64,000 bases of DNA from Anagrus nilaparvatae (GCA_022575985.1 JAKSXM010000014.1:24118001-24182000); one strand, 5' to 3'; numbered from the stretch's first letter, positions 23,674 to 36,057 are shown. A program made the numbers and translations. The notes: generated by a model not told the origin, from the letters alone.

Positions 23674-24049
23674 CTTAAAATTTTTATCGGTTTTTTATTT
23701 TTTCTAATTAAAATATCTTTTATACGAAAAACACAATTTATTTAAAAATCGAATACTAGTTTCTTCAATAATTAATTTACGTGGTGCTATATTTTTTTTT
23801 AAAATCCATCGTTTAGTTTTGTTATTGACATAACATAAAAATCTCAAACCCCTGATTTTTTACTCAGCTCCTATGCTTGCAATGTATAAGAACTCAACTT
23901 TGGAGCTTTGTATCTCCTAAATGAAAAACACAATTTTCTTAAAAATTTTTTTTTATGTGTTTTATTATAATATGAAGCCCCTATAAAAATTATATCGATT
24001 TCTATCGTGATCAAAATCCACGCCAATCAACCTTAAAACTATGATAGAA

Positions 24050-24435
24050 ATGCTGAATCAGGTCCCAGTGCCAAGTTTCTGCATTTATATTATCTATAAT
24101 ATATCACGTGAAAAACAGAAAAAGTAATAACTTTTAATAAAATATTGACTTTTATACTCCTGTCGCCAGCAATGCTATTTAATGCCCTAAAATCCTAAAA
24201 TACCATAAAAGCTCCATGGAAAAAAATGGGTGGTATTTATGTTTTTTGACCCGCTAAACACGAATCCGGGGTCCATTTTTCAAAATTCGGTCAATTTTAA
24301 TTTATAACCAAACTGCATCGCGTAAAGTACTATTATTTCTAAAAAAAATTGTTTGCGTATGCGCAGTACCACATATTGTGAATGGTACGGCTGTTTATCA
24401 CTGTGATATGATTGCTGAATCAGGTCCCAGTGCAA
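24050..24435. repeat. dispersed repeat, copy B, with a half fold-back element
   Basis: GAATCAGGTCCCAGTGC occurs at about 24053 and again at about 24418. Between them, 24160-24300 resembles the left arm of the fold-back element at 24448 (CGCCAGC, GTGGTATTTATG, GACCCGCTAAACACGAATCC, GGGTCCATTTT) but lacks the inverted half. Confidence 0.6.
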
Positions 24436-24447
24436 AAACCTTTAGTC

Positions 24448-24771
24448 TAGGCGCCAGCCATACTAATCTCGCCCAAAAATTAAGAAATTAAATTTCTTTT
24501 TCCGAGGATAAAAATAGGTGGTATTTATGGTTTTCGACCCGCTGAACACGAATCCGGGGTCCGTTTTGCGAATTTCGTGGTCAATTTTTTGTTATTAACA
24601 AATTATTGCGAAATTGGCCAATAATTTGTTAATAACAAAAAATTGTCCACGAAATTCGCAAAATGGACCCCGAATTCGTGTTCAGCGGGCCAAAAAACAA
24701 AAATACCACCTATTTTTATCCTCGGAAAAAGAAATTTAATTTTTGGGCGAGATTAGTATGGCTGGCGCCTA
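24448..24771. mobile_element. fold-back MITE, near-complete palindrome of 324 bp
   Basis: It opens TAGGCGCCAGCCATACTAAT and closes with the reverse complement. The arms continue through GGATAAAAATAGGTGGTATT and CCCGCTGAACACGAATYCGG to a centre near 24610 (AATTATTGCGAAATTGG). TA at the edges fits a TA target duplication. A short A-run expansion and a few mismatches separate the arms. No coding capacity. Confidence 0.82.
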
Positions 24772-24779
24772 TGTTACTT

Positions 24780-26850
24780 TCAAAAAAGAAGATTTCAACA
24801 TAAATTTCATTGAATATTTAATTTATTTAATTTATAATATTTCTCATAATAATAATATGATCCTGGATTTTTTATGCTTTCTTAATCTTATTTATATACT
24901 TGTAAAGACATTTCTCTTGTGAGAAAAATTTAGACATTGATGTTTTAAAACGAATATTAATTTTTTTGAATCGCCTATAAAATTGATTTACAGTAATTTT
25001 CTGCTTAAAATTTTGATAATACAAGGATAATATTTAAAAAATTCAAAAAAAAATTTTACAAATTTTCAAAAGCCATAAAATTTTTAAAGAACAAAAATTA
25101 TCTGTTACATAAAAATGTCGCTCATATAATAATCATAAAGAATCTTATTGTACATCACTACTTTGTTATATCTTTCTCAAATAAATTCACATATTATTAT
25201 GTTGGTTGTGTTGCTTTTTTTTTAAATTTATTATTTTTTTTCTTTTAATATCATTACCTGTCTAAAGTGTTGTAACATTAAGTATCAATTTTAATGCTGA
25301 GTTTTTAAATATATTAATGCTTATAAGCTTTTGGCATTTAATTCTAAAAAAAGTAAAAAAACAAATTATGATATATTTTTATAGGTAATATTAGTCAGCA
25401 TTGAAAATTTGTTACGGTAGCTGAACTATAAATTATTTTTAAGATAAACGAATTTTTTTTTAATTTGATTTTTTTTTTCTCATTTTTTTTTTTTTCTGAT
25501 GATAATATTTTTTATGCTGACGTTGAAAAAAAAAAAGAAATTTTTTTTATATTAATGGTTTTTTTGAATTTTTTTTTAGATTACACGAGGAAGTCTGAGA
25601 CTTGGTTAGAAAGTAACTTAGCAAGTTTATGTACATCGAATTTAACGCTTTTTTTCTTTTTAATAATTTAGCGAGTAATTTAGCATTTAAATAAATGTGA
25701 AAAAAGTTGATTAAATGAACCAATATCATATCTGGGATATTAAATTTTGATTGCTAAATTTTTTTACCTGGGTAAATAATTAAAATTAAAAATAATATTT
25801 CATTTTCGCAAATTTTTAAAAAATATTTATTTAATTTATCCAAACAAAAAATTTTTTAAATCCAAAAATAAACCCAGACGAACTTAACTTTCTTATCAAA
25901 ATAGATAAAAATTTTAAAAAAACAGAATAATTAAATACTAATTAATCTAATTTTCTTCTAAATATAAAATTAAGTTATAAATAAGGTAATAAATTTACGA
26001 TAGACAAACATAATACAGGCGTAATAATCATTTTATAAATGTGTGTGTATAAATTAACATCCATTCTTCCCACGATTAAAAATAATGTGTATGTATTTAA
26101 TTAAATACAATACAAAGTTTAAAAAAAAAAATAATAATCAGTATAATAAAAATTGAGAACGAAGCAGCTGCGTTATCAAGACATTTTATTTAAAACTGGT
26201 CTAATGCATGGAATTTTTATATGTGTGTAGAAAAATCTTGTTTTTAGTATTAATTATGACTTTCACAAAATTTTTTTTAATTAACACCTGATAAAAAAAA
26301 ATTTAATTAATCAATTAATAATTTTTTTTTTTTAAATTTAACAATGAAATAGGAAAAGTCAATTAACTTACTCAATATAATTGTGTATTTATTTATTCTG
26401 TTTTTATTATATTATTATCATTGTTTTTTTTATTTTCATTCATAAAAAATAATTTTACATAATAAATTGTTACATATGCATTTATGCAATTCACTCGATG
26501 CAACGGTAATATAAAATTAATTTAAATTTTACATTATTCATGTAAATACCCATTATTGATAAAATGGTAATTTTATTGAAAAATTAGGAACTTTTGAGTA
26601 AATTATTATTCCTTAGTTCATTCAAGTAAGGCTTAGGCGAAGGCTTAGGGCTTCTGCTTCAAATTTATTTTATTAAGTTAATTTCTCGGTTAATTTGAAT
26701 ATTTTCTGGGCAAAAAATTAAAAATTGACTTTTTTTGTTGGTAAAATTAAATATTTTCAGCTTAAAAACTTTTCTAGATAAATCATGTAGTACACCAACT
26801 CGTACATCAAAGAAGTTATAAGTTCTTTTCGTTACACTCATAGTTACGTA
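24780..26850. other. AT-rich DNA, nothing recognised
   Basis: There are long T runs around 25450-25590, and a short duplication, GGCTTAGGCGAAGGCTTAGG, at about 26629. Frames here are low-complexity and lie opposite one another. Confidence 0.5.
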
Positions 26851-26856
26851 ACATGA

Positions 26857-27210
26857 TAGTGTAGGCGTAGAGGTCTATTTTGTAGTCATTTTTTTTGTCT
26901 GATAGATCCGTAGAATTTCCTAACGGGTCCTTGTTTTTTGGGTCCCTGAACATGGTTTTGCTGTACGCTTCGCCGCAAAAGGACCAGTTGCCCACAATAG
27001 GCAATGTTAGGTTATTTTTGCAATTTTTTGGTATTCTAATCAGTTATTAATGTTTTTTGGGTAATAACCTAATGTTGTATGCAAATAGACCTTTAGCAGA
27101 GAGTAAAAACGGATAGCAGAATCTTGTTCAGCGACCTATCAGCTTAAAAAGTCTCGAGGAGTTTACCTCGAAAAAAAGTGACTACAAAATAGACCTCTAC
27201 GCCTATACTA
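26857..27210. mobile_element. TIR element (MITE), terminal repeats of about 38 bp
   Basis: TAGTGTAGGCGTAGAGGTCT at 26857 is matched in inverse by the last bases before 27210 with one substitution, and the match runs on through ATTTTGTAGTCA. The interior is GC-richer than its surroundings and not fully palindromic. TA at both edges suggests a TA target duplication. A 62-codon minus-strand frame overlaps the left repeat and is not taken as real. Confidence 0.8.
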
Positions 27211-28020
27211 ACACGAAGAAAACTAAATCAACCGGAAACTCTTTGGATAAAAAACAAGGTCGTAGCTTATAAATTTTATTCTATAATTTAAGTTATCGTT
27301 CTAGACTCAGGATCCTTTCAGTAAACTTGGCGTACTATAAATAGCATATCGTAGTATATTTAGCAACCAATGAAAAAATGAGTGAAAAAATTGCAGCAAG
27401 TAATTAACGTTTAAAATGAGTTTTCCTAATTTATCAATTAATCTTTTCTAAGATTAGATTAAAGGATCACCAAAATCAAAAATTTATACCCACATTTTGT
27501 ACTACGAATAGATTATTAAAAAGAATTAAAAACCAGCCGTTGAAAAAAATTTCTTTGGAGGTAAAATTTCTAAATCTTTCGATATCTGATTCAAAATTCT
27601 TATTTCTTACAAATCTATATATTTATTTATTCATATATTATGAATAATAGATGCATTTTTATAAAAAGAGATATATATTAGGCTGGTCATTACATTAAAA
27701 AATTTTCATTTTAGGGACTCAATTTTTGGCCCCCTTAGATTTATTTAATAAACATCAAAATTTTACAAAGGTATATTACAAGCTAAGATTAATTAAAGCC
27801 TTTTTTAAGTACAATTTCCAGCTATCAAAATTCCCCAAAAATACATAATTTTTAAATAACGTACGGTCTAATATACAAAACTTTTTATTTCACCCATGTT
27901 TCAATTAATGTTACAATATTATACCTGTATTTTATAAAAATTTTTTTTATCCTATTGAAGAAAAAAAATTTGTGTGGGCATTTTGATCATTATAATTATT
28001 ATTATATAAAATAGTTATAA
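27211..28020. other. AT-rich DNA, nothing firm
   Basis: A weak inverted pair (TATTAGGCTGGTC near 27677 and GACCRT-type inverse near 27870) was seen, but it is too imperfect to call. Confidence 0.45.
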
Positions 28021-28022
28021 TA

Positions 28023-28627
28023 TATTACCCAGGGTGCGGTATAAGTTTATTACATGCAGGTAGTAGTAGACAGACGATTTAAAAAAAAAAGGGACAAAGA
28101 AACCATCATAATATAGAGGGATGAAAAGATTTCCGTTGAGACTTTTGTTAATATTTAAACTGTAGTCTGATATAATCAAGTAACACGATGCTAGACTTTT
28201 TATTCAATTTTCAATTTTTTTTCTACTTTAGTTGTTGTAGCAGGCAGTATATAAAATTTTGTAAAAAAAAGAAAATATTTTATTGAAATAAAATAAGTCA
28301 CTTTCATAACCAGTATAACCCACTTTTTATTTTTTTTTAATCGTAAATGGATGTGCAATTACTTATACAGCTTAACAATACGTAAAATTCCACAAAAAAA
28401 ATTTTTTTTAAATTAGTTTTTACTTTTATGAATGTCGCAAGTGGGTTTACATACTAGTCTGGAAATTACTTTAAAAATTTCCTTTGATATATCACTAATG
28501 CCAAAAAAGGGACCATTTACAAAAATAAATTAGGTGTTTTTGCACTCCTTTTAATTATCACCAAATCTGCTACAAAAAAACTGGGCTCTATGGGACCGAA
28601 AATCGCTGTCTAATACCCTGGGTAATA
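28023..28627. mobile_element. TIR element with short terminal repeats (candidate MITE)
   Basis: TATTACCCAGGGT at 28023-28035 is inverted at 28615-28627 with one mismatch. Inner similarity (AGACAGACGATTT against the inverse of AAAATCGCTGTCT) extends the pairing. The unit is about 605 bp with no coding capacity. Confidence 0.6.
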
Positions 28628-30760
28628 ATGATTATAATACTACTTGAGGTGGCAACACCCTTTTTTATTCAGTATTTATAAAACCTCGTATTGACGATAT
28701 ACTAGTTTGGCAGTTATTGGAAAAATATCGAAAAAATATGCATTATCTTGATAAAATTTTTTAATTTTGATTAATTAGTCTACTCGTTAATGCTGCCATT
28801 GATTATAGTCGCGATTATATGAGCTCTCTCAAAGTCGGAAATTGGATTAATAGAACCCCACCATTTTAGAAACTTGAATTTTTGAAATCAGATTTTTTTG
28901 ACAAATGGCACCCTTAAATTTTTTAAATCATGCAAAAGAAAATAATGAAAAAATAATTAATAAACAAAATAATTATTTTTTTTTAAAGACCACACACACA
29001 CAAATACATTTATGACGTGTATAAGATATTCAAATTAACATAAATAATTAGCAGCTCATGAAAATTATTATTATTTCATACATCCCAGATACTAATAAAA
29101 GAATAAATCGTTCAAGTATAAGAAAAAAATTTTTTTTTATAAGAAAGAAAGGCCAAAAACTTGTCGACAGATGGCACAATTGAAACTTCTGAATAATACC
29201 GTATGGCTTATTACATCATGTCTTTTATTTTTTATCCGAATTTTTTTCATCCTTTTTTTTTGCAATTATTGTTTATCATCATTTTTTATGTCAAAAACGC
29301 ATACGTACAAGGACAATAATATAAAATAATATTCATTAAAAAAAGAAAAAAAAAATTTATTAATTTACTTTTTATCTTTAAAAATTATTACATAATGTTT
29401 AAATAAGTGATTGAATTTTATTATGTGTGTAATTAATCTTCAGCTAGTGAATTCTTGTAGTATGGAATATTTGTTTTCTTCGATTCCTTTATTTTTTATT
29501 TTATTATAAATTAAAATTAATGTAAATTTTTTAATAAATTATTTATAAAAAATCTCGTAAAAAATTAAATAATTTCAATTTTTTGGTTATGTAATTTTTT
29601 ATATTAAATTTAATGAATGAAAATCTGTGAAATTAATGTTTTAAAAAGTAATTTTTATTTAAATGAAAAATTGATAACTAATATTGAAGAAATTGAAAAT
29701 AAAATAGTCGATATGCGAAAAAACTAGTGTAATAAAATAGATAAAAAACCGTTAAAAAGTATATGCTATCTTTAAGTATATTCTAGAAAAACATGCGGCC
29801 GGCAAGTTGAGACTTAAAAATAAAAAAAATTGAAAAAAAAACAATAAATTCTTTAAATTAATAAAAAATTGAATTAAAATAATGATTGATTAAAAAAAAA
29901 ATTATTAATATAAAAATTAAGAATTACCTTGAATTTGAGACAAAAAGACACGTGTTCTTTGAGGTTAGCTGAATTTCTTATAAATTAATTTTTTACTTTT
30001 AAATTCCAATTTTTATCTTTGATTGTTTTAATCAAAAAAGTCAATCAATTACGTAGATAAAGAATTGAGAAAAAAACATCACTAATTTCTGCTTCAAAAT
30101 TTTCTGTAATTCTTGAGTCATTTCTTCAATTTTTATTTAGGCCATAATTTTTGTTCGAAGAATTAAAAAATTTTATTTAAATTGTCTTCCTTGTGTAATT
30201 AGCACTTTTTGTCTTCTAAATTTACATAAGATTAAAATAATTTCGAGACACGTGCTAGACGTATTTTATATTGTACTTTTTAACTGTCTACTTGCTTTTA
30301 TGCAAGATCCCATTTATTTAGTTTTTTTTTTTGTTACAAATGTATGCTAAAATCACTCGCGATTAATTAAGTATCTTTTTTAGAATTTTCATTTATATCT
30401 TTTCGAATGACTTTCGAACGACCGGATGTCTGTGAATCAGAAATAAAAAAAAATAAAAAAGGACCGAAAAAAATGGCGAATTTCTCGATGGATACGTCAC
30501 TCTTTTAGCACTCGAATTATTTAAATTTCTTTTTTTATATTGCTTAACTATAATAAATTTAAATTAAGTAACCGGCTGCAAAATATTTCAGTCTGTAAAT
30601 TATTTAGATGGTCTTCATGATTACTAAGATGATATTTAAGCATTAAATAAAAAAATTAAATTTAATATTAAAAAAAATTTTTAACCTTTTTTTTGTAATT
30701 TAAAAAAAAAAAATTATAAAAAACCAAAAAAATAATTTGTAAAATTAAATAAAAAATTCA
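28628..30760. other. AT-rich DNA, nothing recognised
   Basis: Low-complexity A/T sequence with isolated CA and A runs. No repeat pair or conserved frame was seen. Confidence 0.5.
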
Positions 30761-30764
30761 AGCT

Positions 30765-30965
30765 CGAACCGAATCCATGAAGAGTCGGCGAGAAACTGGC
30801 AGTGTCAGGCTTAGAAACTGAACGAAAGCGAACATTCGCCGCAACGGTTCAACGGTGTGCTTTTCTTCTCTTTTTTAGAGTGAGAGAGAAATTACCATCG
30901 CAGTTCTGTGACTCAGTAAAACAGGCGCACGCTGCTTCTATATGGCTTCATCCATGTCGTATATG
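30765..30965. promoter_or_regulatory. GC-richer, CpG-bearing island, possible promoter or 5' exon
   Basis: About 200 bp stand out sharply from the AT-rich surroundings, with many CpGs (GAACCGAATCC, GTCGGCGAG, TTCGCCGCAACGG). TCAGT initiator-like motifs occur on both strands (CTCAGTAAAAC on plus; CGTTCAGTTTC on minus). No long frame or recognised protein is present and no inverted repeat explains it. It could be a host promoter/5' UTR or an unrecognised repeat. Confidence 0.3.
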
Positions 30966-31150
30966 TATGTTAAACTAAAAGACCAGTAAAAAATCATCAT
31001 GTAATTAAAACCATAAGATATCACTGACCTTCTTTAATTTGTAATTTGTTGTAATTTTAGATTTAAAAAACTTAAAAAGCAGAAGTATATTTCCCCAGGG
31101 TATATTTCTAGAATATATAAAAAAATAAAAAAAAATCAAATTAAGTATCT

Positions 31151-33445
31151 TACACTGAAAAAAAATTCCGCTTGCCGCTAGCGGAATTCCATTTGCCGCT
31201 AGCGGATTTTTTTTTTTTGTTTAAACCATTGCAAATGGCTTGAAACGTAAAAATAAACCTTAAAAAAATTATTTTTTTGAACTCAAAACTTCATAAAACT
31301 GAATTTTAAAGCTCAAAAGTTCAAAAAATCTTTTTAAAAATAAAGATTACTTATTTAACTTTTAAAACTTTTTTAAGTGGAATTATTATTGAAAGGTAAT
31401 AATAAAAGGTTAAATAAAATATATTTCATTAATTACTAGCTTCAGAAATTACCGAAAACAGCTGAAAACAACTTCAAACCTAAATTAACCAATTTTGGAT
31501 CATTTTTAAAATAACCAAATCAGTCTCGTTTTTAATGATTTTGTTTATTACTAATTTTTTTACAGATTTTTTATTATTTACTTTAATTGTACATATTTTA
31601 AAGTATTATTTTTCTGTTGAAAATAATTTTTCTTTTAATTTATTTTAACGTCTTAGAGCAGTTCAAATGTTAAATATTTGGGTTTTTGAAAAATTCATGG
31701 ACTTGAGATTTTTCTAGCAGATTCAAATGATGTTATAAACTGGACTAAAAGGTATATTCCCAAGTAATTTTTCCCGTACAATTCAAACTCACTATTTATT
31801 TTAACATTTTACTACGCTTTACAGGAGAAAAATTCATTTCTTTAGTTTTTTAAGGTACCAATTATGAGGGTACCAATTTTTAAAAGTTTCGCAGTTTTCA
31901 AGAAAAAATTTTCTGAATAATATTTGCACGAGTTCCTTATATATTTTTTCCTTAATTTTTTTATCTGTTGTTTTCCTTAGCCATAAAATCTTTTGTTTCT
32001 ATTTTTACTGGTTTTGTCCAATCTTATATATTTTGCATTGGTAGCCCATTTGAGCTTAAAGGGTTTGAAATATTTAAAATTATCTTTAATAAATAAATAG
32101 TCAGGGAAAAACCACTCGAAAAAATGCTAAAACTTTTTGTTTTTTAATAAACGAGTTATCGTTAATTAAAGATTTTGCAATAATTCTCCTACAATCTCAA
32201 TTACACGTTACTTAATAAAGTATTAATAAAATTTGATAAGTCAGTGAATTTTCATCTTCAGACGAAACGATTTCGCATTTTTTTAAGCAGTTTTTTCCTA
32301 TCTATTTATTTATTAAAGATAATTTTAAATATTTCAAACTCTTTAGGCTCAAATGGGGTACTAATGCAAATATATAAGATTGGACAAAGCCAGTAAAAAT
32401 AGAAACTGAAGATTTTATGGCAAAGGAAAACCCCAGATAAAAAAACTATAGTGCTTTCAACGAAATCTCGAGGAAAAAATATATAAGTAATTCTTGCAAA
32501 TATTATTCAGAAAATTTTTTCTTGAAGACTGGAAAACTTTTAAAAATTGGTCCCCTCATAACTGGTGGTAGCGATCTTATTCAACACGAAAAAAATTGAA
32601 CACAAGACTAAAACACACAAAACTCAACACGCATTATTTTTTAACACTATTTTTTCCACACCATTTAAATCCAACACAAATTTTTTTGACACGTATTATT
32701 CGACACAAAAATTTTTTATGCAAATCGTGTAAAAACTAATTAAATTTTAGTTTTTTGTTTTGAATATAAATAAAATGAGCTGAACATTTTGTGTTTAATT
32801 TAATTCGTGTGCAATAATTATTGTAAATAATATTGTGTGTTGAGGTTTGTATGTTTTAATTTAGGTGTTCAAAAGTGATGTGTTCAATTTTTTTTTGTGT
32901 CGAGTAAGATCGCTACCATCGCAAGTCTATGAATTTTTAAAAAAACCAATATTTAACTGTTCTAAGACGCTTAAAATTAAAAGAAAAATTATTTTTAACA
33001 GAAAAATAATACTTTAAAATATGTACAATTAAAGTAAATAATAAAAAAATCTGTAAAAAAATTAGTAATAAACAAAATCATTAAAAACAAGACTGATTTG
33101 GTTATTTTAAAAATGATCCAAAATTGGTTAATTTAGGTTTGGAGTTGTTTTCAGCTGTTTTCGGTAATTTCTGAAGCTAGTAATTAATGAAATATATTTT
33201 ATTTAACCTTTTATTATTACCTTTCAATAATAATTCCACTTAAAAAAGTTTTAAAAGCTAAATAAGTAATCTTTATTTTTAAAAAGATTTTTTTAACTTT
33301 TGAGCTTTAAAATTCAGTTTTATGAAGTTTTGAGTTCAAAAAAATAATTTTTTTAAGGTTTTTTTTTACGTTTCAAGCCATTTGCAATGGTTAAAAAAAA
33401 AAAAAAAAAATCCGCTTGCGGCAAGCGGATTTTTTTTTCAGTGTA
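31151..33445. mobile_element. giant fold-back element (2.3 kb) with TACACTGAAAAA ends
   Basis: TACACTGAAAAAAAAT at 31151 is inverted at 33445. The arms stay complementary for roughly 1 kb each: CCATTTGCAATGG-type, AAAACAGCTGAAAACAAC, and the ATATATAAGATTGGACAAA region near 32375 against about 32010. The centre is near 32180-32250. Near the left end, two tandem units contain the palindrome CCGCTAGCGG; the right end has CCGCTTGCGGCAAGCGG. Relative to the left arm, the right arm lacks about 160 bp, and an unrelated MITE sits at that spot. No coding capacity. Confidence 0.82.
32566..32918. mobile_element. MITE nested in the right arm of the giant fold-back
   Basis: TGGTAGCGATCTTA at 32566 is inverted, with one mismatch, at the right end (32918), and pairing extends over AACACGAAAAAAATTGAACA. 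It interrupts the complementarity of the host fold-back exactly, so it arrived later. The interior repeats AACACA-type words. Confidence 0.78.
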
Positions 33446-33966
33446 CATTATGTTTTTTGATGTGCTAAAAATTAATTTGGGGTCGAAATTCACCTTTCAC
33501 ACATATATTTTGCCCCAGGATCCTTCAGCACGTACCCCCCGAAAGGTAAAAGTTAAAAAAAAAACGTTTGCCACAAGCAAAAATATTCTGCTCACCGTTA
33601 GCCAAATTTTTTTTCTTGCCCAAACGATTGCGAATGTCTTAAAATGTAAGAAAATTAAGAAAAAAAGTTTTTTACAGTACTACTATGTATCTATTACTGT
33701 CCGCATAGTTACACGAAATAGTAAATGATAAATAAATATAAAAGTTGACATTTGTTACATATAAAGGAACACTGAGGTTTAAATTTCTTGTCTTCAAAAT
33801 CTTTAATTGTAAATATGTACAATATTTTTTGCCAAGGAAGATTTTTTCCTAAATTTTTTGGAGGAACTTTTTACCCCAAGTTATTGAAAAATAATAGAAA
33901 AATTTAATTACATGTTTGGAAGTATTGAGAACGCCGACTCTTTTTATCAACCTGGACCTGTAAAAC
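33446..33966. repeat. fragment related to the TACACTGAAAA family
   Basis: At about 33570-33650, a GTTTGCCACAAGCAAAAA block followed by CGATTGCGAATGTCTTAAAA resembles the CCGCTTGCC... and CATTGCAAATGGCTTGAAA segments of the fold-back to its left. This looks like a decayed relative. The 113-codon frame at 33387-33728 crosses the repeat edge and is not taken as real. Confidence 0.45.
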
Positions 33967-33967
33967 T

Positions 33968-34122
33968 ATACTGAAAAAAAATTGGGATTTGATTTGACAA
34001 AAAAAATTTTTTAACTTTTTTCTGTAGGTTTTATGTCATTTGCAACCATTTAAAAGAAAAAAAATTTCCCAGTGCCCCAACCTGAATCCTGGTAGCGATT
34101 ACCGGATTTTTTCTTCAGTGTA
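33968..34122. mobile_element. short MITE with ATACTGAAAAAA ends
   Basis: ATACTGAAAAAAAATT at the left matches the inverse of TTTTTCTTCAGTGTAT at the right. The interior GTTTTATGTCATTTGCAACC (about 34029) recurs near 38000, and relates to the giant fold-back at 31151. Confidence 0.65.
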
Positions 34123-35268
34123 TTTTTTTGTTAATGTTTGGATTTTGAAAAAATTGTAAGTTCAACTGGCAAAAATTATACGATCCTCAACTTCGCATCA
34201 ACTTTAGGCCTGTCAACTCTCACACATTTTTGGGTAAACGCTACAATGTATTTTAATGCAAATGCGCGAGATTTTTAAATTTTAGTTAGTTATAAATATA
34301 ATTTTTAGCCGCTAATTCAATATCTTAGGGTATTTTTTAACTTGTATTTATAACAATTTAATTTATATTCAAAGATATTGCTTAAACATTCTAGCCTACA
34401 TAGTAGAAAATTATAAAAAATGTTTCTTGTAAAATTTATAACTTCTATAAAAATAGTAAATAAAAATAATTTTAATAACCCAAATATTATTCAAAATTTA
34501 TTAGCAATTATCCTAATTTAAAAATTGTGTATACAACTTTTATTTATTATCCAAATAATAAAAAATTTTCTTGCAGGTATACATGCAAAAAAAACATAAA
34601 AATTATGAAAAATCTACAAAAATTGTATTTTTTATGTATACGAGGTACCATAAGTATTATAAAAATTCTTTGATAATTTTTTTTTATTATTTTTATTATC
34701 TGTAGAACGAAATAAATTTTATTTTTATATGTAATAATAATATATAACCACAAAACAATAAAATAAATGAGTACAATATAAATTTTTTTTTTGTGTCCAG
34801 TGTAATTCATTTCGAAAGTTCAATTATATATTTCAAATGAAATTTTCTTTTTCTTTATTTTTTTTTTTTTACCAAGTCTTATAAATACCTCATTGCACAT
34901 TTATAATAGAGTTGCTTATGCATTACTACATTCATGGTTTTATATTATTGCGTATATATATTTTTATTTATTTTTTATTTCTTCGATTATATGGAAAAAA
35001 AAAGAGTTAAAAAAAATACATTCATCAAGTTGTTATACAATTTTCTATATACAGAAAAGTTTATTTTTACATATAATTATAACCTGGAAAAATAAAAGAA
35101 AAAATTATAATAAAAAATATTTTAAGTTATTATTCAAGTCTTGAAATTCATATTATTATATGTTTTTCTTCGATTTTATTATCTTTCAATTAAATAAATT
35201 ATTAAAATAATTAATGAGTTAATAATTTTAATTTGCTTTTTGGGTGGCCATAATTTTGAGGGGTTTTT
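34123..35268. other. AT-rich DNA, nothing recognised
   Basis: Frames at 34547-34810 and 34893-35144 are dominated by A/T-run residues (Ile, Lys, Phe, Tyr) and show no motif. Confidence 0.5.
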
Positions 35269-35269
35269 A

Positions 35270-35352
35270 TAGACTGAAAAAAGGAAAGGGGGTTTCTGCT
35301 TGAGGCAAGAGGAGATATGTTCTTGCAGCAAATGAAAAAATTTTTCAGTGTA
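35270..35352. mobile_element. miniature element of the ACTGAAAAA family
   Basis: TAGACTGAAAAAAGG at the left and AAATTTTTCAGTGTA at the right form short inverted ends around a G-rich core. At 83 bp, it may be a deletion derivative. Confidence 0.4.
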
Positions 35353-35551
35353 AGACAATCAATCCATCAATCCACTGCTTCTTCCTTAGATCTAAAACAC
35401 TTTTTTTGCTTAAATCAAACACTTTTTACACCTCTTTCCGATTTCAAGCCTTATGAAATACCTTTTCTTAATAATATGTTTAAATTTAAAAAAGAATATT
35501 TTTTTTACTTAAGTTAATTTAAATAAAAAATTTTTTTGAGCATTTCATGTA

Positions 35552-36057
35552 TACTCCAGTCAAAATAAATTTGGTTGTATTATTACTGATAACTTCCAGA
35601 TTTGGTCTACTATAGGTTTTTTGTGTCACTGATTACGAATTTCGGGGTCATTTTTTAAAGAAATGTGCAGAATACCCTTAAATTTGCAAAAACTACCCCC
35701 AAAATGGTGTATTTTTTATATATTCGCAATTTGAGTCCCCAGATTTAGCACACAGGGGTTTTTTGGTGATTTTTTCAAGAGTTTTTGATTTTTTTTTTAG
35801 GTAAAAAAAAAATACACCTTTAAATAAACTTAAATTCCGAAAACAGCAAAAATAGCCCTATTTGGGGTAGTTTTTGATAATTTGAAAGTGGAATATTTAT
35901 TTTTAATAAAAACATTCCCGAAATTCTTGATAAGCGACTCAAGAAACCTATATGAACTAAATCTGGAAAACCTATACTAGACCAAACCCGGTGGTCGCCA
36001 GTAATAATAAAATTCCCGTGTACCAAAAATCTCCACTCTCATATTTTGACTGAAGTA
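35552..36057. mobile_element. fold-back MITE with TACTCCAGTCAAAATA ends
   Basis: TACTCCAGTCAAAATA at 35552 and TATTTTGACTGAAGTA ending at 36057 are inverted with one mismatch. Internal blocks are also inverted copies: CTATAGGTTTTTTGTGTCAC against the inverse of GTGACTC-type near 35940, and CCCTTAAATTTGCAAAAACT against 35820-35880. Relatives lie at 39893, 45865 and 63697. The minus-strand 68-codon frame inside is a by-product. Confidence 0.8.

Noticed and set aside
27677..27885. Possible short TIR element (TATTAGGCTGGTC)
   Set aside because: The proposed right end matches at too few positions to exclude chance.
33387..33728. 113-codon plus-strand frame
   Set aside because: It begins inside an A run at the tip of the giant fold-back and crosses its edge; no motif.
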